Below, piece by piece: positions 45,540 to 56,708 of a stretch of DNA of 64,000 bases. The stretch is taken from assembly GCA_948567375.1 (NCBI GenBank), contig OX419755.1, forward strand, positions 19,101,001 to 19,165,000, in the 5' to 3' direction. Each line of letters begins with the position of its first letter. The stretch's first letter is position 1. The position numbers were made by a program, and so were the translations under genes. The notes under the pieces were generated by a model that was not told where the DNA came from, searched no databases, and saw only the letters and a program-made list of their open reading frames with translations. The DNA is from Lunularia cruciata. Its lineage: Eukaryota > Streptophyta > Marchantiopsida > Lunulariales > Lunulariaceae.

Positions 45540-46783
45540 TTGACTCTGAGTTTGAGTTCGACACAAGAGCTAATTCAATTGAGGGTGCACTTGGTGTGTC
45601 CGTACCGTTGTTGTGGAACATGGACAAGATTTATGGGGCCTCCAAAGGCCTTAAGCGTTACTCTGGTACAATGGGTGCCATTGAGTTGGATGACTTCATC
45701 TAGGAGTTTGATAGTTGGTGTGATCTACAATAGATGCGGAACCCGACTTTGTTCACACACTTCATGGCATGGAAGGGGTTGTTTCAGCACTTGGAGGGTC
45801 CACCGATGGATGACTACCATGAGTTTAGGAGAGCTCATTTGGAGGAGATTGAGTTATGGAGACAATATTGGTCTCCAAACTATATCTCTATCATTTCAGG
45901 CTTGGTGGCCAGGAGTAGATTGGCTGTACCGCCAAGTTCTAGCTCAAGTAGTGTTGGTGGAGCTAGTGGAGGTGCACTAGCTGGAGATAGTGTTACCACA
46001 AGTGGAGGTACCGCTGCAAGAGGTGGTGTGGTATTGGGGTTTAACCCCATGGTGGAGTTCTTCTTGTGTTTGAGGCAGAATTACCAAGGAGTGCGGACTG
46101 ACAAGTTGAGAAGCTTGTAAGAATTCCAGCGGAAGGCTAGAAAGAGCCTATGCAAGGCATACACTTGCATGAGGTGGCTGATTAGTTTCACTCAAGGAGT
46201 TACTAAGGCCCAAACAGTCCAATTTTGGTATGGGATACTGGACAAGGAGTTACAACATAAATTTCATGATGCTACATTGTTACAGGCTACTTCACCCACT
46301 TTGGCAGTGGTCTTTGGTTTGGCTGAGCGTATTGAGCTCAACATGGTGGAGGAGAGAGTGGTGACATCTGGATTTGGTAGAGAGACCTCATCCACAATTG
46401 TTACTCCTTTTAGAGTGCAGCAGAGTGCACCACGCCCAATTGGTGAGTGAGAGCGAGTGGAGTGCCCAGCGGAGTTAGACCCTTACCTTCATTTTTGGGT
46501 CAGCAGCAGCCAATGAGTGGTAGTGTTGCTTGTTGGAATTGTGGTGGACCTCACCATAGGAGAGAGTGTACTCAGGGCAGCGGACCTGGTACCTCTGGTG
46601 AATCATAGCCAGCACAAAGGCAGTGTGAGCATTGCCACAGATTTGGTCACACTAGTGACCGATGTTTTGACCTACACTCGGAGTTACGGAGTGGTAGGGT
46701 TGCTATGGCAGGAAGTAGAGGAGCTCAAGTTCATGGAGGACGAGGTGGTAGCAGAGGATCTACACCTAGTAGGGGTGTAGTAT
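45540..46783 (+). pseudogene. Gag of the methyltransferase-Gypsy, interrupted
   Basis: One frame runs from about 45540 through FEFDTRANSIEGAL, HFMAWKGLFQHLEG, YHEFRRAHLEEIELWRQYW and, after a Ser/Gly-rich linker, NPMVEFFLCLRQNYQGV and EFQRKARKSLCKAYTC. Two zinc knuckles follow in a shifted frame, CWNCGGPHHRREC (near 46530) and CEHCHRFGHTSDRC (near 46626). Stops at about 45711, 45732 and 46119 (TAG, TAG, TAA) replace what are probably Gln codons. The coding region is cut at 46783 by the minus-strand Gypsy and resumes at 55329. The product would package the element RNA. Confidence 0.75.
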
Positions 46784-47470
46784 TGTGAGCCGGCCTGTCT
46801 CTCACTCAGGATGAACCTCTGATGGCTATAATGGTGGCGTACCATGGACTAAGAAGGCAAGGAACCCAAACTCCATCATACTCCTCCAAGGCTAACACTC
46901 CAAGACTCAAGAAATTGCTCACTAGAGAACTCAACGAGAGAGAGATAGTTGCAAATGAAAGGATGATGAGTACCTCCTCATCCCTTGTTTATATACTTGT
47001 GAAATAGTTACACACCAAAGTTACTAATTAGTGGAGTAACTCAAGTTACTAGGCTAAAAGTCAAGTAAAGTCTAAAAGTAGAAAGGAATATCCATTCACA
47101 TAGGCATGTTCCCCTAAGCATGTGATCTTATCTTGACCCAACTACTAAGTCAAGGATTCCTTCACATGGGCTATCCTTGGACTAAAGAAGAATCCAAAAC
47201 AAAAAGGCTTGTGGGCCCAAGAGTTCTCAACTCTTTCTTCAAAGCCAAACCTAGGAATATACCAAGTCAACACACTAGAATCCAAAAATGGTGCTCATCT
47301 TTTCCACCTCCTCTAAAGTAAGGTCTCCTCGTTCTTAGCTATGACTAACTCTAGCTAATCATGACTAATGTAGAACCATCCTTTATCTCTATATAAATAA
47401 TATCTCTCAAGTACTTGTAATACCAAGCTAAATATCACAATACCACACACATGCACAAATGGGTGTTACA
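46784..47470 (-). repeat. LTR of the nested Gypsy (3' LTR)
   Basis: Plus-strand ends TGTGAGCCGG and GGTGTTACA. It repeats at 54623-55328 throughout its length. Confidence 0.9.
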
Positions 47471-47538
47471 TTTACCCATGGACTAAGTTTTCACTTTGTC
47501 TTCAAAGTGAAGGTCTCTCTACCTTCTATGGTACATCT

Positions 47539-48071
47539 TCAACTTATCATGGTTAATCCTATCAAAGTGTCTTCCTCCCAACTCCTTGAGATCATAGGTG
47601 TAATTGCCCCACATATTCTCCCTATGAAAGGTCCAAAGTATTTAGGCAAAAACTTCTTTTGCACTTTCTTGAATTGGATAGAATCAAACAACATTACCCC
47701 ATCACCTTCTTTGAAAGGCTCCACCTTCTTCTTGCCTTACCTCTTGTCATAGCTCTCCTTTTGTTTCCTTTGGGCTTGCTCCACTTGAACCATAGCAACT
47801 GCTCTTGCCTCTTCCAACTCCATGAGTTGTTCCTTCCTTGACTTCTCTGCATCACCTCCTTGTGCTTTCTTCAATCTCCTATGAATGCTTTGGAAGGTAG
47901 GAAGATCAAAGTGAATAAGTAAGGTAGATTCAATACCATATACCAACTAAAATGGAGAATACCCAATGGAAGTCTTCATGGTTGTCCTATAATCCCACAA
48001 AATTGCATAAATCCTCTTGTCCCAATGATGTTTAGCCCCTCCATTTCTGGATCTTTGGCCAACATCATGCA
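47539..48071 (-). pseudogene. Integrase C-terminal part of the nested Gypsy
   Basis: Minus-strand frames read VYGIESTLLIHFDLPT, a Glu/Gln-rich helix (RKEQLMELEEARAVAMVQVE) and KQKESYDKR, then VEPFKEGDGVMLFDSIQFKK and KFLPKYFGPF. These are the typical post-core and C-terminal integrase segments of plant Gypsy elements. It is separated from the core at 48896 by the solo LTR. Confidence 0.8.
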
Positions 48072-48819
48072 CAAGGTGTAATACCAAGGGTTAGCCATAT
48101 GATCTAGATGTGAAATTCGTTTTGGTAACATCTAGAATGATGTTATACATGATGGTCAAAATAGATTAGATAGAAGTATCACCAAAAAAGTACTTCTACT
48201 AATAGGGCAGAAACCAAAATAGACTTGAGAACCTTAGAACCAATAGCTAGACATATGATTTAAAGGTGAGAATTGGTTTGGTAACATCTGGAAGGATTTT
48301 ACACATGATGGACTAAACAGATCAGAAAGAGGTATCACCAAAAGGGGACTTCTACTAATAGAGTTGGAACCGAAATATGCCTGAAATCTTTGAAGGCAAT
48401 TTTGGAGGCCTAAACGGATGAATTAGGCCTCAAAAATGTGCAAATTCCTCCGAATGGAGGAAAGTTAGGCCTTCCCTCCCCCCTGCTTTGTCTCGTCGAG
48501 AGCTTTCCAACGGTACCTTACTCACATGATTCTAAGATTCCTATAGGAAGATTCCCTAAAAGATTCCCTCTGGTCAAAGCTTGTTTGACCAACCAGATAG
48601 GACCTAGACCAGATAGGTCACCCATCCAACTAAATAATCCAAGGGTGGAGCTTGCTGACATGTCACCTATCTGTGTCCCTAATCCTATGGTGGAGCTTCC
48701 TTGGAGAGAGATCCTCTTTGTCTATATAATAAAGAGAAGGTGCTCCCTTGGGGCATTGAATGTTTGAGTGTGCAATTAGTGTTCTCTCTCTTCTCTTGTC
48801 CTCGGAGTATTACACAAGG
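48072..48819 (+). mobile_element. Solo LTR (48077-48814) with CAAGG target duplication
   Basis: 738 bp, starts TGTAATACC and ends GTATTACA. It is flanked by CAAGG at 48072-48076 and 48815-48819. It disrupts the nested Gypsy integrase. A TATA-like CTATATAATAAA near 48721-48732 lies about 90 bases before the end. Same family and length as 31402-32139, opposite orientation. Confidence 0.92.
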
Positions 48820-48895
48820 TCTGATTGGTTCTCTTTTCCAAGCCATTGGAATTTGACTTATAGGATGTAGTTACTCTTTGTGTGATAGAGAAATG

Positions 48896-51484
48896 TTATA
48901 GCATGGCTGTAGTGATGCTTCTTGTAAACTCTCTTCCTCTATCAGAAACCAACTCCAAAGGGCATCCAAACCTAGTGATAATGTGTTCATATAGAAATCT
49001 ACCAACTTCATCTTCATTTTTGTCCTTCAATGGTCTAGCCTCAACCCACTTAGCAAGATAATCATTAACTACCACAATGTACCAATTGTTCCTTGGGGTT
49101 TTATTAAGAGGACCTACAAAATCAATGCCCCACTTCTCAAAAGGTCCTAGCAATGGAATTGATCTAAGTGGTGGAGTGGAAGTAGACTTTCTAGCAAAAG
49201 CTTGACAAACATGAAAAGTTTTGCAATAATCAAGAAAATCCTTGAAAATCCCTCTCCAATGGTAACCTGCATCTAGAATCTTGAAAGTAGTCACCTTTCC
49301 TACAAAGTGTTCTCCACAAACTAAACCTTCATGAAACTCCTTTATGAGTAGGATAGACTCTTCCCTACCCACTGCTCTTTGAAGTAGACCATCTGTTCCT
49401 TGGTGAAAAAGAATATCCTCCACCATTGTGTAAGGTTTAGATCTTGCTGTAAGGGCTTTCCTCTCCCTAGCATGCATCCCTTCTAGATAGTTACCTCTTG
49501 TCACAAAATCCACAATCTCCTTGTAATCCATTGGAACCTCTTGAGTGATTGAGATTGTCATGAGCTCCTCATTCGGGAAGGAATCATCCATTGGCTCATC
49601 TCCATCATGATCATAGGCCCTAGATAACAAATCAGCATTTGCATGTTTCTTTCTTGGCCTATCCTCAATGGTGTAGTCATACTCAGACAAGAGTACCATC
49701 CACCTTGCTAGTCTCCCTTTAACATTAGGCTTTTTGAAGATGTACTTCAAAGCCTTGTGATCTGTGACAATGGTGGCTTTCCCTCCAATCAAGTAGTGTC
49801 TAAACTTCTTGAGACAAAAGATCACTGCCAACCCTTCTCTCTCCATGATAGAGTAGTTCTTCTCTGTTGAAAGCATCTGCCTACTAGCATAAGCTATTGG
49901 ATGATCATGCCCATCTTGGTTTAATTGACTAAGAGTGCATCCTATAGCTACATTAGAAGCATCAATCTAGAGGATGAAAGGCTTACTCCAATCAGGTTTA
50001 GCAAGAATTGGAGCTACAACAAGGGATTGCTTGAGCTCCTCAAAAGCTTTGAGAGCCTACTTGTCCTCCAAAATCACCATGTAATCTACACCCTTCTTCA
50101 TGTAGATGGTCAATGCATAAGCCTTGTTGGAAAATGAGAAGATGAACCTCCTATAGTATCCAACCATCCCCAAGAATTGTCATAACTTTTTCAAGCTTGA
50201 AGGGAATGGAAGGTCTGAGATTTTCCTCACCTTCTTAGGATCAACTGCTATTCCATCCTTGGAGATGATATGCCCTAAAAGTAGACCTTCTTCACATCCA
50301 AAAATGCACTTCTTTGGGTTGAGTGATGCATTTGCCTCATCCAAGCATTGCAAGGCCTTGATTAGGTGCTCAAAGTGCTCCTCCTTGCTCCCATAGACAC
50401 AAAAGTCATCAATGAAGTCTCTCACAAATTTCCCAATGAAAGGTTCAAATACCTTGTTCATGAATCATTGGAATGTGGTTGGAGCATTGCAAAGCCCAAA
50501 AGGCATGACCTTGAAAGCGTAAGTTCTCCAAGGTGTGGTGAATGTGGTGAGTTGTTGATGCTCTAGTGCAATCTTGATTTGGTTATATCCACTATAACCA
50601 TCTCCAAAACTGTACCTCTCATGATCTGCAACCTCTTCCAAGATCTCATCAATGAATGGCAATGGGTAGTAGTCCTTCTTGGTAACAACATTGAGCTTCT
50701 TGTAATCCATACATACTTGAAACTTGCCATTCTTTTTCTTCACAATGACAATTGGAGACACCCATTCTAAATTCTCTACCTCAAAGATAAATCCGGTCTC
50801 CTCCTTCACAACCAAAGATATTGGTGGGCTAATGCGATGTTGCTTTTGGCGGATTGGTCTTGCATGTGACTCTACCTCTATCTTGTGCTCCTCCAAGGTG
50901 ACTTCCTTCAAATCCTTGTAACTAAAAGCAAACACATGGATGAACTTGCGGAAAATCTCCTCAAATCTCACCTTCTCCTCCTTGGTAACATTTGGGCCAT
51001 ACTTGAAGGTAGCTGACCTTTTCTCTATCTCCTCAAGTGTCAATGGTGATTTATCTAGGTCCTTCAAAACTTTTGGCTTAGGTGCAAAATCCATAGCACA
51101 CAAGAGATACACATCTGAATCAGATTCAGATTCATCTTCCTCCATGGAAGTTTCTTCCTCCATGCTTGTGTCCACACCTTAAGCTCCTTCTTTGGAATTT
51201 GATTCCCAATAATCAAAAGATGGTGTATCTAAATTTTAAGTGTTGGTGGTGTTAGTCACAAGAACTATGACTCTATGGTTTGATGGCCCAATCCTCAAGT
51301 ACCCTTTGTGCCATCTATCCATTGTGCGTGTTGCTCTCAACCATGGCCTCCCAAGAAGTAAGTCATAGCTTGAATCCTTCAAAACTTGGAAAGTCATGAG
51401 ATTTTGATCTCCCATAACTGAAACTAGCACCTTATCCATCACCCCTATTGGTTGAACTTGTTGTTTGTTTGCCATACTCACCAC
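48896..51484 (-). pseudogene. Protease end, reverse transcriptase, RNase H and integrase core of the nested Gypsy
   Basis: Minus strand, several frames. Protease end: YDLLLGRPWLRA (near 51370). Reverse transcriptase (51175-50180): HRISPPISLVVKE, WVSPIVIVKKKNGKFQVCMD, VMPFGLCNAPTTFQ and FIDDFCVYG, with FIDD as the catalytic box. RNase H (about 49990-49600): ILQIDASNVAIGCTL, KNYSIMEREGLAVIF, TDHKALKYI. Integrase: GPFEKWGIDFVGPLNK with the first Asp, ELVSDRGREFT with the second, and a decayed NGLEKRTNQTL with the Glu, near the solo LTR. Stops at about 50464 and 50179 and a frameshift near 49876-49925 inactivate it. The order is PR-RT-RH-INT, as in Gypsy. Confidence 0.9.
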
Positions 51485-53067
51485 AAATGTTGAAGGTCTT
51501 GAGGTATCATATCCAACTTCTTCATCAACCTTTCTGAAATGGCATTCACTACTGATCCTCCATCAACCAATGCATCCTTGATGTTATGACCATTCACTCT
51601 CAGATCAATCTTGGAGGCATATTCACAAGCCTCCCATGGTGCTGGTTTGGCATCCACCACCTGCATTGACATTGGAGCTTTTGCCTTCTTCTTCCTCTTG
51701 CTCCTTGTAGAACTCAAACCACCTCTTAGCTCCTCTCTCAAGGTAGGGTTCAAAGAAATCAATTGGCCCACTGTGATGTTAGCCTTGTGACTACCAACAT
51801 CCTCCAATACATTGTAGTTACATTGTTGCTTTGAAATCAAGAAATCCTCCATCCCCAACTTCTTCCTTGGAGTCTTTGTTGTCGATGGTGTTGAGGTGCG
51901 AGTGCTTCTAGTAGACATAGGAGTATCCTTGCTTGGAGTAAATTCTTGAGAAGAGTGAACATCCTCCGCAAAACAAGCTCTCTTCTTCTCTTCTGCCAAA
52001 AGCTCCAAATTAAGACCCTTGGAGTTTGAGCACTCTCCCTTCTCATACTTGCTCTCAACCACATCTATGGATGCTATCCCCTTATCTTTGTTTAGATTAG
52101 GAGCCACTTGGGTTTCACTACCTCTCTCTTTCCCTCTATTGGCTCCTTCATAACCCCTTCCTACATGGTAAGTGGAATTTGGGCAATTCCTTTGGATATG
52201 GCCTCTTCCTCCACAACCAAAACAATTTCTATTATTGAAATTGTTGGCTGGTTGGCCTCCTTTATATAGATAGTTTCCATAACTCCTAGGCCCTCTCCCT
52301 ACATTCTGATCCACCTCTCTCTTCTCCCATAGTTGCACCACATTGATCTTGAGATCCGCAAGTTATTCTTTGATGGTTTGAAGTAGATCCTTTGGTGGAG
52401 GTGCAAGAATTGGAGCACCTACTACTTGTGGTGCAACCCTTGCCACCAAAGTATTAGAAGTTCCACCATAATTGTAACGTTGAGGAGGATACATAACCTC
52501 CTTCACCACCAAATCACTTTCATCCCCTTCCAAACTCTCCTCCATACGAATTGCAATCTTGATAGCTTCAATCTTGGAAGAAGGTTTCTCATATCTCACC
52601 TTGCTTCTAATTTGTTGTCTCAACCCTCCCACAAAATTCTTGGTGAGCATGGCCCCTATGCCAATCATAGTAGTCTCCACAACATCCCCACTCTTCCTCA
52701 ACACTATGCAAAATTTGGACTTTAACTTTTCCACTCTTTCCACATAGACCCTCACTTTCTCTCCATCTCCTTGCTTGAGAAAGGTAACCTCACTCATCAA
52801 TATCTCATAACTCTCATTAGGAAGAAATTTCTCAATGAATGCTGAAGTCAAAGTCTCCCAAGACTCTTCTTACCTATCTTTCCTCTCTCTCTTTTGGTAT
52901 TCTGAGTCATACCATGTAAGTGCTGCATCCTCAAAGAAATCTGGTAATAATGAGGCCCACTCATTCTTCCTCCTCTCATTGTTTCTTATGCAAGCTCTCT
53001 TGAAGTCTCTCACAAAGGCCTCCACATCTTCTCCATCCTTGCCAAAGAAAACCGGAAGTTTCCCCAA
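51478..53067 (-). pseudogene. Gag and protease of the nested Gypsy
   Basis: The gag frame starts near 53067 (MGKLPVFFGKDGEDVEAFVR) and runs through LLPDFFEDAALTWYD, a stop at about 52870, FIEKFLPNESYEILMSEVTF and RVYVERVEKLKSKF. A zinc knuckle, CFGCGGRGHIQRNC, lies near 52170-52215. The protease has INGH-type flanks and DALVDGGSVVNAISERL near 51535-51570. The active-site motif reads DGGS instead of DSG or DTG, as in some plant Gypsy lineages. Stops at about 52363 and 52870 break the frame. Confidence 0.85.
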
Positions 53068-53289
53068 CTTAACCTCTTAGTATCTTTCTTTTCTCTCAAA
53101 TTTTTTTTCTCTCACTCTATAACTAATAGAGTATGTACATGACTAACACCATTTGAGAATAGTCCACTCTAGTGAGCACAAAAGGTTTAGGTTGCTCCAA
53201 GATTTCTATAGCAACATCAAATCTTAGAGTGCATATTAATCTAACTCTCATGGATAGTTTATCCATAAGTTGAAAGATTATCTCCATCA

Positions 53290-53893
53290 CTAATCTTGAA
53301 AACTAGTTGATGAAGGTGGTAGTATTTCTGTAAATGTACTAAGACTCTCTCCAAGATCCTTCACCAAAGTCTCCAAAAGTGCTTTTACTCCACTACACTC
53401 ATGTCCTTTTGGAAGTCCTTCCACTCCACAAACCTCACACAACTCCTTGGTCTTAGATCTTTTCTCTCCCAATCTTGGTGAAGAAGGTCCAACATGCAAA
53501 CCCAAGTCAAGTAAACCTCTCCTTTCCCTCAATCTCTTGCTCTCAAAGGTCAATGGACATGAACTTTCCTTATGTCACTTCTCTCCACATAGAAAGCACT
53601 TAGACTCACTCTTTCCTCCAAGTGGCGTAGGTTTTTGGATCCTCTCAACACTTTCTTCAAATTCTATTGTAAACTCTCTTTTCTTCAAATCCACCCCTAC
53701 AATCACCTCAAACCCTTTGGAAACCTTGCATATTCTTAATTTTCACTCTTGATGACACTCCATGTTCCCAAGATGGATCTAAACACTCAAACATGCTTTT
53801 TGTTGCTCTCAAACTTCTCATGCATGAGATCTCCATTCTGCAGAATTGACCATTCTTCACAATGTCACTCAAATCTCCCAACCTGTATGTCAT
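53290..53893 (-). pseudogene. Leader open frame with zinc knuckle, nested Gypsy
   Basis: Between the primer-binding site and gag, the minus strand reads LGDLSDIVKNGQFCRMEISC (53893-53708) and then, in another frame, SKCFLCGEK-HKESSC (a CX2CX4HX4C knuckle with one stop, near 53560-53600). It continues as LRERRGLLDLGLHVGPS and KELCEVCGVEGLPKGHEC. This looks like an extra upstream protein or a decayed gag segment. I do not recognise a family. Confidence 0.45.
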
Positions 53894-54600
53894 AGGGTTC
53901 TAAAATTTTTCACACTTGATCTCAACTCCAGTGCGTCGCTCTTTTCAGAATTTCAGATATTTTCATCGAGCCATTTGGCCTAGACACCTCTCTATTTAGC
54001 ATATATATTTCAGATTTGGTCTGAAAACCACCCCCTTCACTTCAAAAACTCATAACTCCCTGCGCAAGAATGATCTTTCTCTAATTTTTGTGGCAGCAAG
54101 TAGGATACAATGCATTGAATGTTTTTGGAAAGTCTAAGGAAAATTCACTCAAAATTGAAGAAATAGCAGACTCTGTACAATTTTCCAAAGAGCATGCAGT
54201 TGCGGGAGTAGTTTACCCTATCAACTTTCAAGAATTCTAACCCAGAGCACATAATAGCTCTTACAATAATTTTAAGTGTGCTAACTGAAAGATAACCCAA
54301 GATATCATGTGTAAAAATTTCAAGTCCAGATATCAAACTTAAGATTTTGCCCAAAATCACCTTAATCTCCAAAATTTGCAATCCACCTCACACAATCTCT
54401 CCAAATCCTCTCATGTGTACAAGATATACAAAATCACTTCAAAGACATCATAATGAAATACAAAGTATACAAATGGATCTTGGTTCTCTAACATAAGTTC
54501 AACACTCTACTCTCTTAATTTTCTCTCCAAGTGAGCTCTCATAGCCTACTTCTATCTAATGTAGAATTGAATGCAGAACATTATCTTACCTTCTAGAAAG

Positions 54601-54618
54601 GTCCTGGCAACGGAACCA
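54601..54618 (-). other. Primer-binding site of the nested Gypsy
   Basis: The minus strand reads TGGTTCCGTTGCCAGGAC, four bases inside the right LTR. TGGTTCCGTTGCC(G/A)GG is a common plant Gypsy primer site. This fixes the minus orientation. Confidence 0.8.
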
Positions 54619-54622
54619 AAAA

Positions 54623-55328
54623 TGTGAACCGGCCTGTCTCTCACTCAAGATGGATCTCTGATGGCTATTATGGTAGCACACCATGGACTAAGAAGACAAG
54701 GAACCCCAAATCCATCATACTCTTCCAAGGCTAACACTCCAAGGCTAACACTCCAAGACTCAAGACATTGCTCACCAAAGAACTCAATGAGAGAGAGATA
54801 GTTGCAAATGAAAGGATGATGAGTACCTCCTCACCCTTTGTTTATATATTTGTGAAATAGTTACGCACCAAAGTTACTAATTAGTGGAGTAACTCAAGTT
54901 ACTAGACTAAAAGTCAAGTAAAGTAAAAAACTAGAAAGGAATATCCATTCACATGGGCATGTTCCCCTAAGCATGTGATCTTATCTTGACCCAACCACTA
55001 AGTCAAGGATTCCTTTGCATGGGCTATCCTTGGACTAAAGAAGAATCCAAAACAAAAAGGCTTGCGGGCCCAAGAGTTCTCAACTCTTTCTTCAAAGCCA
55101 AACACCTAGGAATAATACCAAATCAACACACTAGAATCCAAAATAATGGTGCTCATCTTTTCCACCTCCTCTAAAGTAAGGTCTCCTCGTTCTTAGCTAT
55201 GAATAACTCTAGCTAATCATGACTAATGTAGAACCATCCTTTATCTCTATATAAATAATATCTCTCAAGTACTTGTAATACCAAGCTAAATATCACAATA
55301 CCACACACATGCACAAATAGGTGTTACT
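54623..55328 (-). repeat. LTR of the nested Gypsy (5' LTR)
   Basis: Repeats 46784-47470. It has an extra 18-bp tandem copy of CCAAGGCTAACACT near 54726-54760. Confidence 0.9.
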
Positions 55329-56700
55329 ATACCTGCCTTTACTTATGATATAGTTATGGCTACTCGGATTGAGCCGTTGGAGCAAAGATTAGCTAGTATG
55401 GCTATTGCTAAAGGAGATCAGATTTTGGTGCTGAGACTTCCACCTCATATGTTTGTGATAGAGATGCTTTGGATTTCATGTGCGGAGCAGCACAGGTGGA
55501 TGCATCTATAGTAGTGACTAGGAGTGCAGTACGTGCTCTAGAGCCTAGAGGAGCATCAGTGGAGTTGGACCCATAGAGAGGAGAGGTTGGGAGAGAGGTC
55601 AGACTTCCCCACTCTTTCACGCTATCCGAGGCATTGCAGACAATATCCATGGTTCCTAGATGTCCCAATGCAGGTATGGTAGGTGGTGATGGAGTGCATG
55701 ATGGACTACCTGCTAGTCAACCACTTGCTAGTACACAGATTGAGTCTAGCATGATATTGGGAGCGGCTCAATTGATTATGCGGTGTCCTTTGTTTTCAGC
55801 CAGTGACATGTTTACATTGGGAGTTGACCCAACCCTAGTGTTCTGATGGGCTGCCACACTCTGTAAGAGTAGGGATGATGTAGTTCTTCCTACTAGAGCA
55901 AAGGTGGTTGGTAGTGGAGCTGACTTGGTTGAGGAGCTAGGATCCGTTCAGCAACCAGTGGTTTATGGCAGGCAATAACGGCTAGACTGGAGGAGTTGCC
56001 AGCTAGACCAGCTTTTGAGAGAGCCTAGTTCACACTTGGTGTTGTCATATTGGATAACTGGAGGGGGATTTTCCATTTGGTTGGACCTTCAAGGAAGGTC
56101 TATACACCACAGAGAGTCTTGTTAGACTCTGGTGTGCAACCCCTTATGTTGGAGAAGGCGGTAGTGGTCGGTTTGGCGTTACGGAAGACCAATGTGGGGA
56201 GGTGTCCATTTCAGATCCAGACATCTCTAGGTGGTGGTTCGACACAGTACATCACACGTGTGGAGCTTGTTGTCTAGGTTCAACCTGGTCTCCGATTGAT
56301 AGCTTGGTGGTGAGAGCTCAGGCTATTGCGACAATAGCTGAGTCATGTGATGTGCTAGTCATAGGAGTAGTGTTATATCCCATGGGTTTCAACATTGATT
56401 ATTGGGAGGAGACAGTCTCTTATAGACCAGGTTGGCAGTCTGGTGAGGGACAAGTATGTCGCCTACCCATATGCTTCAGTAGTGGCAGTCTTGCCTCACT
56501 ACAGTCCGGGACCATGGCATCATCAGTTTTAGCTTTCAATGGTGTAGTTATTTGGCCTGGTGACTTGTTGGAGGGGAACACCCATGAAGAGGATACTCCA
56601 ATACCAAAGGAGATCACTCAGATTTGGAGTACGAGTGGGATTTTTCCATCCACCTTGGATGTTCCATTGTGAAGTTCCGAGGAGATATTACAGCAGCATG
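55329..56700 (+). pseudogene. Protease region of the methyltransferase-Gypsy
   Basis: Resumes the element after the nested insertion. Early blocks (YDIVMATRIEPLEQRL near 55340) are of unknown role. The retropepsin part reads YTPQRVLLDSGVQPLML with the catalytic DSG (56100-56150), GRCPFQIQTSLGGG and, after a frameshift near 56270, LVVRAQAIATI and CDVLVIGVVLYPMGFNIDYWEE, which fits the C-terminal half of a Gypsy protease. The stretch 56450-56700 carries no recognised domain. Stops and frameshifts are present. Confidence 0.7.
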
Positions 56701-56708
56701 TAGATCAG

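Larger units (their letters stand above)
46784..55328 (-). mobile_element. Second Ty3/Gypsy retrotransposon, nested in the first
   Basis: Two LTRs (46784-47470 and 54623-55328) bracket a minus-strand gag-PR-RT-RH-INT region, with a primer-binding site next to the right LTR. The insertion splits the larger Gypsy between gag and protease. No perfect 5-bp target duplication could be read (left flank AGTAT, right flank near ATACC). A solo LTR of a third family lies inside at 48077-48814. The LTRs are close but differ by several small indels and substitutions, so this insertion is older than the Copia one. Confidence 0.9.

Noticed and set aside
46517-46780. 87-codon open frame as a separate gene
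   Set aside because: It is a shifted-frame shadow of the gag zinc-knuckle region of the methyltransferase-Gypsy.
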